From the NCBI GenBank assembly GCA_010092695.1, contig JAADJJ010000001.1:1178001-1242000 (forward strand): 64,000 nucleotides of DNA, read 5' to 3'. Of the stretch, positions 57,164 to 64,000 are shown piece after piece. This DNA comes from Enterobacteriaceae bacterium 4M9 (GTDB lineage: Bacteria > Pseudomonadota > Gammaproteobacteria > Enterobacterales > Enterobacteriaceae). The notes below the pieces were generated by a model. That model was not told where the DNA came from. It saw only the letters and a program-made list of their open reading frames with translations, and did no database searches. The translations under genes were made by a program, and so were the position numbers. How positions within the stretch are numbered: position 1 is the first letter of the stretch; every line of letters begins with the position of its first letter.

Positions 57164-57973
57164 GTGAAGTTTAAAGTATTAGCGCTGGCCGCAGCATTAG
57201 GTTTAGGGGCGTTTACCGCACAGGCAAATGAACTGCCGAACGGGCCGCATATCGTGACATCAGGCGCTGCGAGTGTGGATGCGGTGCCGGATATCGCCAC
57301 TGTTGCCATTGAGGTCAGCGTGATGGCACAAGATGCCGCCTCTGCCAAAAAGCAGGCCGACGAGCGTGTAGCCCAGTATCTGACCTTTTTGCAAAAAAGC
57401 GGCGTTGAGAAAAAAGACATCAGTTCAGCTAACCTGCGCACTCAGCCTGAGTACGACTATCTGAAAGACGGTAAATCGCAGCTTAAGGGCTACCGTGCAA
57501 TACGCTCTGTTGAAGTGACGGTACGCAAGCTTGATAGCCTTAATGAGTTGCTTGATGGCGCTTTGAAGGCTGGGCTTAATGAAGTTCGTTCTGTGACGTT
57601 GGGCGTTGCCAATCCGGAGCAGTATAAAGACAAGGCGCGTCAGGAAGCGATTAGCGATGCGACGGCTCAGGCGCAGAAGCTGGCGCAGGGCTTTAACAGC
57701 AAGCTCGGCCCGGTTTACAGCATTCGCTATCACGTCGCCAATTACCGTCCGGCACCGATGGTGCGGATGATGAAAGCAGCTGATGCAGCCCCTGTTTCGG
57801 CACAGGAAACCTACGATCAGCAGTCCATTCAGTTTGACGACCAGGTTGATGTGGTGTTTGAACTGCAGCCGGGCGGGCAGAGTGCGGCTAAGGCAGCGCC
57901 TGCGCCGCAAGACGCACCGGCTCCTGCACCTGCACCGGCTTCAGCACAGACCGACAGCGCCTCGCAGCCGTAA
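57164..57973 (+). CDS. yggE: Periplasmic SIMPL-domain protein YggE
   Basis: 269 residues from GTG 57164 (GGAGGTCATACA precedes it). A Sec signal peptide MKFKVLALAAALGLGAFTAQA is followed by the mature start NELPNGPHIVTSG, as in E. coli. The SIMPL (DUF541) domain includes VPDIATVAIEVSV, LKAGLNEVRSVTLGV and QFDDQVDVVFEL. In E. coli it is linked to oxidative stress; molecular function unclear. The C-terminus carries an extra Ala-Pro-rich tail (~30 residues) longer than in E. coli (246 residues). The reading frame upstream of 57164 is not conserved. Confidence 0.93.
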   Translation: MKFKVLALAAALGLGAFTAQANELPNGPHIVTSGAASVDAVPDIATVAIEVSVMAQDAASAKKQADERVAQYLTFLQKSGVEKKDISSANLRTQPEYDYLKDGKSQLKGYRAIRSVEVTVRKLDSLNELLDGALKAGLNEVRSVTLGVANPEQYKDKARQEAISDATAQAQKLAQGFNSKLGPVYSIRYHVANYRPAPMVRMMKAADAAPVSAQETYDQQSIQFDDQVDVVFELQPGGQSAAKAAPAPQDAPAPAPAPASAQTDSASQP

Positions 57974-57976
57974 GCA

Positions 57977-57998
57977 AAAAGCCCCTTGCGGGGCTTTT
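57977..57998 (+). terminator. Rho-independent terminator of yggE
   Basis: AAAAGCCCC/GGGGCTTTT with loop TTGC, directly after the stop. Confidence 0.88.
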
Positions 57999-58006
57999 CA
58001 GGTAAC

Positions 58007-58030
58007 AAAACCGCCTTCAGGGGCGGTTTT
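58007..58030. terminator. Second, bidirectional hairpin between yggE and argP
   Basis: AAAACCGCC/GGCGGTTTT with a 6-base loop. A T run flanks the stem on both strands, so it can terminate argP (minus) and back up yggE. Confidence 0.82.
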
Positions 58031-58036
58031 GTTATA

Positions 58037-58930
58037 TCAGTCCTGGCGCAGTACCTGCTGGCCGTAAGCCAGTAGCGCGTCGGTCACATTGCGCATCATG
58101 CGGCTTTCCGGGGCAAAGCGGTGCCAGAACAGCATCCGGCGCTGGAACAGGCCCGGCGTCAGGTCAATAAGCTCGCCGTTTGCCAGTTCACGCTCAATCT
58201 GTAAATGCGGGATCATGCAGCAGGTCGTGCCCTGGCGCGCCAGTTGAACGAAGGCCTCTGAGGAGTTGACGATGTGGCACGGCACGCTGCCCGGCGACAG
58301 GTCAAAGTTCTGCTGCAAAAAGGCCTGATGCATATCGTCAAGGTGATCGAATGCAACGGCAGGTGCTTTAAGCAGTGCCGAACGGGTCACTCCGTTAGGG
58401 AAATAGCGCTCGGCAAACGCTTTAGAGCCAACAAAAAGGTAATCCAGCGCGCCCAGCTTATCGACCAGACAGCTTGGCAGCGGTTGAGGCTGGATACTGA
58501 CGGCACCTACCACTTCGCCGCGGCGCAGTCGCTCCTGGGTGCGGGTTTCGTCCTCAACCTGCAAGTTGAGGCGAATGGGTGAGTCGGCCAGCACCGGCGC
58601 AAGCGCTGGCAGAAGCCAGGTCGCGAGGCTGTCGGCGTTGACCGCCAACGACAGCAGCAGCGGCGTAGAGCCGGTCTGCTCATCACCGAGCCACTCGTCT
58701 TCCAGCAGTTCCACCTGGCGCAGCAGCGCCAGCAGCTTTTGTCCTTGCTCGGTAGGGCGAGGCGGCACAGTGCGTACCAGTAACGGTTGCCCGAACATAT
58801 TCTCCAGCTGCTTAATACGCTGCGAAACCGCGGATTGGGTGATACACAGCTTCTGTGCGGCACGTTCAAAGCCGCGCTCGCGGATGACCGCATCCAGCGC
58901 CTGTAATGTTCTGTAGTCCGGGCGTTTCAT
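58037..58930 (-). CDS. argP: LysR-family regulator ArgP (IciA)
   Basis: 297 residues, same as E. coli. [26 protein letters not shown], preceded by [20 protein letters not shown]. It senses lysine and arginine and activates argO among others. It lies between yggE and rpiA and is divergent from rpiA, as in E. coli. Confidence 0.97.
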   Translation of the reverse strand: MKRPDYRTLQALDAVIRERGFERAAQKLCITQSAVSQRIKQLENMFGQPLLVRTVPPRPTEQGQKLLALLRQVELLEDEWLGDEQTGSTPLLLSLAVNADSLATWLLPALAPVLADSPIRLNLQVEDETRTQERLRRGEVVGAVSIQPQPLPSCLVDKLGALDYLFVGSKAFAERYFPNGVTRSALLKAPAVAFDHLDDMHQAFLQQNFDLSPGSVPCHIVNSSEAFVQLARQGTTCCMIPHLQIERELANGELIDLTPGLFQRRMLFWHRFAPESRMMRNVTDALLAYGQQVLRQD

Positions 58931-59060
58931 TCTGATGTTGCACTCCTTTTCATCGCTTGCGCGCCACTATGACACAATTTTGCCCGTGTGCCAGCAAATT
59001 GCGCCCTGTGACGCAGGCGAGATTACGGCAAACCGGGCCGCAATTTTTCGTCCCATGCTC

Positions 59061-59066
59061 TATAAT
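59061..59066 (+). promoter_or_regulatory. -10 element of the rpiA promoter
   Basis: A perfect TATAAT lies 33 bases upstream of the rpiA start in the argP-rpiA divergent region. The -35 region is weak (CCGCAA at 59038-59043 with a 17-base spacer). Confidence 0.55.
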
Positions 59067-59099
59067 GCGCGGCATATTTCATACCACAGGCAAAGAATC

Positions 59100-59756
59100 A
59101 TGACGCAGGATGAACTGAAAAAGGCAGTTGGCTGGGCCGCGCTGGAATATGTGCAGCCGGGTACTATTGTGGGCGTGGGAACCGGCTCGACGGCTGCGCA
59201 TTTTATCGACGCACTCGGCACCATGAAAGGCCAGATTGAAGGCGCAGTGTCCAGTTCAGATGCCTCCACGGCCAAACTTAAGGCACTCGGTATCCCGGTT
59301 TTCGACCTGAACGAGGTTGATAGCCTGGGGATTTACGTCGACGGTGCCGATGAAATCAACGACAACATGCAGATGATCAAAGGTGGTGGCGCGGCGCTGA
59401 CGCGTGAAAAAATCATTGCCTCGGTTGCTGAAAAATTTATCTGCATTGCCGATGCATCCAAGCAGGTCGCTATCCTCGGTAATTTCCCGTTGCCGGTAGA
59501 AGTGATTCCGATGGCGCGCAGCTGTGTAGCCCGGCAGCTTGTGAAGCTCGGAGGTCGCCCGGAGTACCGTCAGGGCGTGACGACCGATAACGGCAACGTG
59601 ATTCTGGACGTTCATGGCCTGGAAATCATTGACCCTGTTGCGCTGGAAGACGCCATTAACGCTATTGCGGGCGTGGTAACCGTCGGTTTGTTTGCCCGCC
59701 GTGGTGCCGACGTTGCGCTGATTGGTACGGCCGATGGCGTGAAAACCATTAAATAA
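59100..59756 (+). CDS. rpiA: Ribose-5-phosphate isomerase A
   Basis: 218 residues from ATG 59100; E. coli has 219. It interconverts ribose 5-phosphate and ribulose 5-phosphate. [17 protein letters not shown] (phosphate loop), DGADEIN (catalytic Asp) and [12 protein letters not shown] (catalytic Glu and Lys) are all present. Fifty-five in-frame codons upstream overlap the promoter and are not coding. It ends TIK rather than TIVK. Confidence 0.97.
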   Translation: MTQDELKKAVGWAALEYVQPGTIVGVGTGSTAAHFIDALGTMKGQIEGAVSSSDASTAKLKALGIPVFDLNEVDSLGIYVDGADEINDNMQMIKGGGAALTREKIIASVAEKFICIADASKQVAILGNFPLPVEVIPMARSCVARQLVKLGGRPEYRQGVTTDNGNVILDVHGLEIIDPVALEDAINAIAGVVTVGLFARRGADVALIGTADGVKTIK

Positions 59757-60049
59757 CCGTATGACCTGGGGCGCATCGGCGCCCCAAAGTGAATAAAATT
59801 TTACAGGGCAATATTTAGTGACATCTGTCACATATTTTTAACCCTCCCTCTTTTTGTTCTGCCCTCAAATCCCACACTGGCGTTTTGTGCTGCTTTCCCA
59901 GGCCGCATGACGTTTCCTCACGACGGTGACGCAAACGTTCATATTGCCGCAGACGCAAATTTTGATATGTTGACAGAAGGCTGGCTTATCGCCGCAACGC
60001 CAAACACAACAGCACAATTCAGGCAGTTCAGATAAAACAGGGTCGGGTA

Positions 60050-61288
60050 ATGGCAAAAGTATCACTGGAGAAAGACAAGATTAAATTTCTTCTGGTTGAA
60101 GGCGTACACCAGAAGGCCGTCGATAATCTGCGTGCGGCAGGTTACACCAACATCGAGTTCCATAAAGGCGCGCTCGATGACGATGAGCTCAAGGCATCCA
60201 TTCGTGATGCGCACTTTATTGGCATCCGTTCCCGCACCCATTTGACTGAAGAGATCTTCGCGTCGGCTGAAAAACTGGTTGCCGTTGGCTGTTTCTGCAT
60301 CGGGACCAACCAGGTTGACCTGAACGCAGCGGCAAAACGTGGCGTTCCGGTGTTTAACGCGCCATTTTCAAACACGCGTTCTGTGGCGGAACTGGTTATT
60401 GGCGAATTGCTGCTGCTGATGCGCGGCGTGCCGGAGGCCAATGCGAAAGCCCATCGCGGCGTGTGGAATAAGCAGGCCGTTGGCTGCTATGAAGCGCGCG
60501 GCAAGAAGCTTGGTATTATTGGTTATGGCCACATTGGTACTCAGCTTGGCATCCTGGCCGAATCGCTGGGTATGCACGTTTATTTCTATGATATTGAGAA
60601 TAAACTGCCGCTTGGTAACGCAACTCAGGTGCAGCATTTGTCCGATTTGCTCAACATGAGCGATGTAGTGACGCTGCACGTGCCGGAAAACGCCAGCACG
60701 AAGAATATGATTGGTCAGCAGGAACTGATGCTGATGAAACCCGGCGCGCTGTTGATTAACGCCTCGCGCGGTACCGTGGTGGATATTCCGGCGCTGTGTG
60801 AGGCGCTTTCCAGCAAGCACCTTTCCGGTGCGGCCATTGACGTGTTCCCGACCGAGCCTGCGACTAACAGCGACCCGTTTAGCTCACCGCTGTGCGAATT
60901 TGATAACGTTATCCTGACCCCTCACATCGGTGGCTCCACCCAGGAAGCGCAGGAAAATATCGGTATTGAAGTGGCCGGTAAGCTCAGCAAATATTCCGAT
61001 AATGGCTCTACGCTGTCTGCGGTGAACTTCCCGGAAGTTTCCCTGCCGCAGCACGGCGCGAGCAGCAGCCGTTTACTGCACATCCATGAAAACCGCCCTG
61101 GTATTCTGACTGCCATTAACCAGATCTTTGCCGATCAGGGCGTCAACATTGCCGCTCAGTACCTGCAAACTTCACCGCAGGTCGGTTATGTGGTTATCGA
61201 TATTGACGCGCAAAAAGAGATTGCAGATAAGGCGCTGGACGCCATGAAGGCGATACCAGGTACTATTCGCGCACGCTTACTGTACTGA
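60050..61288 (+). CDS. serA: D-3-phosphoglycerate dehydrogenase SerA
   Basis: 412 residues (E. coli 410), extra residues in the linker before the ACT domain. First step of serine synthesis. NAD motif IIGYGHIGTQLGILAESLGM near 155-175, catalytic INASRGTVVD (Arg), Glu in DVFPTEPA and His in LTPHIGGST. The C-terminal ACT domain HIHENRPGILTAINQIF near 345 binds serine for feedback inhibition. ATG 60050 follows AGGGTCGGGTA. Confidence 0.97.
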   Translation: MAKVSLEKDKIKFLLVEGVHQKAVDNLRAAGYTNIEFHKGALDDDELKASIRDAHFIGIRSRTHLTEEIFASAEKLVAVGCFCIGTNQVDLNAAAKRGVPVFNAPFSNTRSVAELVIGELLLLMRGVPEANAKAHRGVWNKQAVGCYEARGKKLGIIGYGHIGTQLGILAESLGMHVYFYDIENKLPLGNATQVQHLSDLLNMSDVVTLHVPENASTKNMIGQQELMLMKPGALLINASRGTVVDIPALCEALSSKHLSGAAIDVFPTEPATNSDPFSSPLCEFDNVILTPHIGGSTQEAQENIGIEVAGKLSKYSDNGSTLSAVNFPEVSLPQHGASSSRLLHIHENRPGILTAINQIFADQGVNIAAQYLQTSPQVGYVVIDIDAQKEIADKALDAMKAIPGTIRARLLY

Positions 61289-61312
61289 TCGCTTTCCCGT
61301 AAGCTCAACATG

Positions 61313-61337
61313 AAGCCTCCGCGTGCGGGGGCTTTTT
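61313..61337 (+). terminator. Rho-independent terminator of serA
   Basis: AAGCCTCCGC/GCGGGGGCTT hairpin (one G-T pair) followed by a T run. Confidence 0.85.
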
Positions 61338-61392
61338 TATTCAGTCAGCAGACTGGCGGGGTTTGTCGCAGGTATTGCGCGCAACGGCGGTT

Positions 61393-61995
61393 TTATGACG
61401 GCCACTGCCAGAGACGGGAAGGAGTAATGACCTGGGGCAGCGCAATATCCCAGGACTCGACCGGCAGGGATTCCACTTGCTGGCAGTCATGGGCATAACC
61501 CACTGGCGTAAAGCCGTGCTGCTGCCAGTGCTGCAATGTGCGGTCATAAAAGCCGCCGCCCATGCCCAGACGTTGCCCGCTAGTGTCGAAGGCGACCAGC
61601 GGCACGATAAGCGTATCGAGTTGCTCAAGCGGCAGAACATTGCGCACATCAAGTCGCGGCTCAGTGATTTTCAGCACATTGCGCGTCATGGGTGTCTGTG
61701 GCGTGTAGTGCAAAAACAGCAGATTGCCGCGGCTGAAAGGGTGCAGTACCGGCAGGTAAACCTGCTGGCCATTGCGCCACAGTGCGTCAATAAGCGGCTG
61801 CGTGTTCAGCTCGCCGTCAAAAGAAAGGAACAGGGCAAGGCGTTGTGCCTGGGCGACCGGGGGAAACGCGAGAGCGCGTTCAGCGGCTTGTTGTGCGTAG
61901 TGCGATTGATCTTCGTGGCTGAGTGCACGGCGTCGTTGCCGGACCATCTGGCGAATTTGCTGGCGAGTCTGGGGAAAGAGTGCGTGTTGCGTCAT
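61393..61995 (-). CDS. fau: 5-formyltetrahydrofolate cyclo-ligase family protein Fau (YgfA)
   Basis: 200 residues from ATG 61995. Core resembles E. coli YgfA: MVRQRRRALS, ALFLSFDGELNTQPLI, VYLPVLHPFSRGNLLFLHY and RLGMGGGFYDRTL (nucleotide/folate site). It converts 5-formyl-THF to 5,10-methenyl-THF. Some annotations start at the internal MVRQRRR; I prefer 61995 because the earlier ATG at 62064 lies inside the 6S RNA. As in E. coli it is just downstream of ssrS and co-transcribed with it, and has been linked to persistence. Confidence 0.92.
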   Translation of the reverse strand: MTQHALFPQTRQQIRQMVRQRRRALSHEDQSHYAQQAAERALAFPPVAQAQRLALFLSFDGELNTQPLIDALWRNGQQVYLPVLHPFSRGNLLFLHYTPQTPMTRNVLKITEPRLDVRNVLPLEQLDTLIVPLVAFDTSGQRLGMGGGFYDRTLQHWQQHGFTPVGYAHDCQQVESLPVESWDIALPQVITPSRLWQWPS

Positions 61996-62013
61996 GGTGG
62001 TAGTAAAAAGAGA

Positions 62014-62197
62014 GGAATCTCCGAGATGCCGCCGCAGGCTGTAACCCTTGAACCCGTGGTTCAAGGTGAATGCGTCGTCACAATCTTAAGGCTTCCCGGA
62101 CAAGCCGGGCATGCGCACCGATCGTGGAGCGTCACATTCTTGTGGTATGAAATATCGGCTCAGGGGACTGGCCCGCTTGCAAACATCTCAGAGAAAT
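62014..62197 (-). ncRNA. ssrS: 6S RNA
   Basis: The minus strand from 62197 (ATTTCTCTGAGATGTT) to 62014 (CATCTCGGAGATTCC) aligns along its entire length with E. coli 6S RNA and has the same length, 184 nt. The closing stem pairs TTTCTCTGAGATG with the CATCTCGGAGA end, and the central bubble sequence CAAGAATGTGACGCTCC...ACGCATTCACCTTGAACC is preserved. It mimics an open promoter and sequesters sigma-70 RNA polymerase in stationary phase. Located between zapA and fau as in E. coli. Confidence 0.97.
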
Positions 62198-62239
62198 TTT
62201 GTCCTTCACAGTTACTCTACCATAGCTGACCATGAAGTG

Positions 62240-62569
62240 TTATTCAAACTTTAAACCTGTTCGTTCAGGATTGCGACCCTGCTCAAGTAATGCCTGTTCC
62301 AGCGTCTGCTGAAGCATACGAATGCGTTGCTCCATGCTGGCGGCATAGTCACTGGTCTTTTGCTTTTCGAGCTCAAGCTCATAGCAAATGTTGAGTGCCG
62401 CAATAAACACCAGTTGCTCGGTGTTGCTCACGCGCGTACGGACTTTAAGATCCTGCAAACGCCTATCGAGTTCTTCAGCTGCCTTGCTTAGCGCTTCCCG
62501 CTGTTCCGGCGGGCAATTGACCCGCAGCGAGCGCCCAAAAATTTGGATATCGACTGGTTGTGCAGACAT
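62240..62569 (-). CDS. zapA: Cell division protein ZapA
   Basis: 109 residues from ATG 62569, E. coli length and start ([20 protein letters not shown]). FtsZ-bundling protein of the Z ring: an N-terminal FtsZ-binding globular domain and a C-terminal coiled coil ([21 protein letters not shown]). Four upstream in-frame codons are not conserved. Divergent from ygfB. Confidence 0.96.
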   Translation of the reverse strand: MSAQPVDIQIFGRSLRVNCPPEQREALSKAAEELDRRLQDLKVRTRVSNTEQLVFIAALNICYELELEKQKTSDYAASMEQRIRMLQQTLEQALLEQGRNPERTGLKFE

Positions 62570-62734
62570 GCCACCTTCCACGCTGTTAAATCGCCGCTTT
62601 TACTACCGCCGGGGCAGCAAAGGGGCGTCACTATAAGCTACCCTGATATGAAGACACAAGCCCTTTTCTGGTATCTGCGGGCTCCATGATGGTAGCATAA
62701 CACGAACTCTTCCTCCCAACGATGATGAATGCGC

Positions 62735-63316
62735 ATGTCTATACAGAACAACGGTATGCCCGGCTACGACACTCTGGGCCAACAGCTTAGTCAACAGGGC
62801 GTAGGGTTAACGCCTGCGGAGATGCACGGCCTTATCAGCGGTATGCTGTGCGGCGGCAACAAAGACAGCAGCTGGCAGGCGCTGCTGCATGACCTGACCA
62901 ACGAGGGGCTGGCGTTTAGTAAAAACCTCTCTGATACGCTGGTTCAACTGCACTCTGTGACCAGCGATGCGCTGGAAGATGACGGTTTCCTGTTCCAGCT
63001 TTATCTGCCGGAAGGCGAAGACATTAGCGTTTTCGACCGTGCAGATGCGCTGGCAGGCTGGGTGAACCACTTCCTGCTGGGCCTTGGTGTCACGCAGCCG
63101 AAGCTTGATAAAGTCACCGGAGAAACCGGTGAAGCCATCGACGACCTTCGTAACATTGCCCAACTTGGCTATGACGAAGACGAGGATCAGGAAGAGCTGG
63201 AAATGTCGCTGGAAGAAGTGGTCGAATACGTGCGCGTTGCAGCACTGCTGTGCCATGACACGTTTACGCGCCCGGCACCTACCGCTCCTGAGGTACAAAA
63301 ACCCACGCTGCATTAA
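62735..63316 (+). CDS. ygfB: UPF0149 family protein YgfB
   Basis: 193 residues (E. coli 192). [19 protein letters not shown] and [19 protein letters not shown] are near-identical to E. coli YgfB; acidic C-terminal half with [22 protein letters not shown]. Conserved cytosolic protein; in Pseudomonas a homologue modulates AlpA/ampDh3 expression, function here not established. ATG 62735 chosen to match MSIQN; 62729 is an alternative. Upstream of pepP as in E. coli. Confidence 0.93.
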   Translation: MSIQNNGMPGYDTLGQQLSQQGVGLTPAEMHGLISGMLCGGNKDSSWQALLHDLTNEGLAFSKNLSDTLVQLHSVTSDALEDDGFLFQLYLPEGEDISVFDRADALAGWVNHFLLGLGVTQPKLDKVTGETGEAIDDLRNIAQLGYDEDEDQEELEMSLEEVVEYVRVAALLCHDTFTRPAPTAPEVQKPTLH

Positions 63317-63392
63317 TCTTCAGGCTTGTCTCTGAGCGCTGGCGCGTTCGTGCCTGCGCTCAGGTATAAAGGCATAAAACTCAGGAGGTGCC

Positions 63393-64000
63393 ATGACACA
63401 ACAAGAGTTTCTCCGCCGCCGCCAGACGCTGCTGGCCAAAATGGCGCCAGGCAGTGCTGCGCTGATTTTCGCCGCACCCGAAGCGACGCGCAGCGCCGAC
63501 AGTGAATATCCCTATCGTCAGAACAGTGATTTCTGGTACTTCACCGGTTTCAATGAACCGGAGGCCGTGCTGGTGCTTATCAAAAGTGCTGAGAGCCACA
63601 ATCACAGCGTGCTGTTTAACCGGGTGCGCGATACGAACGCAGAAATCTGGTTTGGCCGCCGGTTAGGGCAGGAAGCCGCACCGGAAAAACTGGCGGTTGA
63701 CCGCGCGCTGGCGTTTAGCGAAATCGGCCAGCATCTCTGGCAACTGCTTAACGGGCTGGACGTGGTGTATCACGCGCAGGGGCTTTATCCTTACGCGGAT
63801 AAAATTGTCTTTGCCGCGCTCGAAAAACTGCGGGCGGGCACGCGCCAGAATCTGACGGCACCGGCAACGCTCACCGACTGGCGTCCCTGGGTGCATGAAA
63901 TGCGCCTGTTTAAATCGCCAGAAGAAATCGCCGTGCTGCGCCGCGCCGGTGAAATCAGCGCGCTGGCCCACACCCGGGCGATGGAGCGCTGCCGTGCCGG
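63393..64000 (+). CDS. pepP: Xaa-Pro aminopeptidase PepP, 3' end outside the window
   Basis: The first 202 residues are visible, then the window ends. ATG 63393 follows AGGAGGTGCC. The N-terminal creatinase-like domain matches E. coli PepP closely (PGSAALIFAAPEATRSADSEYPYRQNSDFWYFTGF in parts; FNRVRDTNAEIWFGRRLGQ). It removes N-terminal residues preceding proline; the metal-binding catalytic domain lies beyond the window. Confidence 0.95.
   Translation, partial: MTQQEFLRRRQTLLAKMAPGSAALIFAAPEATRSADSEYPYRQNSDFWYFTGFNEPEAVLVLIKSAESHNHSVLFNRVRDTNAEIWFGRRLGQEAAPEKLAVDRALAFSEIGQHLWQLLNGLDVVYHAQGLYPYADKIVFAALEKLRAGTRQNLTAPATLTDWRPWVHEMRLFKSPEEIAVLRRAGEISALAHTRAMERCRA

Noticed and set aside
59768..59785. 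Terminator after rpiA
   Set aside because: A good GGGGCGC/GCGCCCC hairpin with loop ATCG is present, but no T run follows on the plus strand, so I did not call it.
61996..62064. Longer start for fau at 62064
   Set aside because: These codons fall within the 3' part of the 6S RNA gene and are not similar to the protein family.

Overview
The window is chromosomal DNA from a member of the Enterobacteriaceae. The backbone genes (galP, metK, yqgB, speA, speB, loiP, tktA, epd-pgk-fbaA, mscS, argO, yggE, argP, rpiA, serA, fau, the 6S RNA gene ssrS, zapA, ygfB, pepP) match their Escherichia coli counterparts at high protein identity and largely keep the E. coli gene order. Accessory blocks absent from E. 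coli K-12 at these junctions point to a plant- or environment-associated enterobacterium (Enterobacter, Kosakonia or Cronobacter-like); I cannot fix the genus from sequence alone. I saw no transposase, integrase, tRNA gene or CRISPR array.

Region 1 (1-12.6 kb) is a surface-adhesin islet: the 3' part of a giant Ig-repeat/FG-GAP/RTX-type adhesin, a type I secretion ABC transporter, its HlyD-family adaptor, and a convergent helix-turn-helix regulator whose last ~54 codons appear displaced by a one-base frameshift. Region 2 (13-20 kb) is backbone: galP with CRP and Gal operators, metK with MetJ boxes, then a short yqgB gene overlapping speA, and speB.

Region 3 (20.1-40.5 kb) replaces the normal speB-loiP junction. 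It has a chemoreceptor with a FliA-type promoter, a LysR/UbiD-decarboxylase divergent pair, and a 12.7 kb aromatic-catabolism operon with a divergent MFS gene. The operon encodes a three-component Rieske oxygenase, two SDRs, an IclR regulator, an extradiol-type VOC dioxygenase, a second MFS transporter, a cupin, an alpha/beta hydrolase, an aspartate-dehydrogenase-like enzyme, an aldehyde dehydrogenase and a ThDP-dependent decarboxylase. The logic is ring dihydroxylation or hydroxylation, meta cleavage, C-C hydrolysis, then removal of an amine and decarboxylation/oxidation of a 2-oxo acid. GTTTCA...TGAAAC palindromes in the divergent promoter region are likely IclR operators. The substrate is unknown. 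A nudI gene closes the block.

Region 4 (40.6-47.9 kb) is loiP, tktA, a 15-unit 9-bp minisatellite, and the epd-pgk-fbaA glycolytic operon with CRP and Cra sites. Region 5 (47.9-55.2 kb), inserted between fbaA and mscS, is a compact oxamate-carbamoyltransferase-type cluster: carbamate kinase, MFS transporter, fdrA/allF, ylbE/allG, ylbF/allH and a LysR regulator, without the allantoin pathway genes that normally accompany it. Region 6 (55.3-64 kb) is backbone from mscS to the 5' part of pepP.
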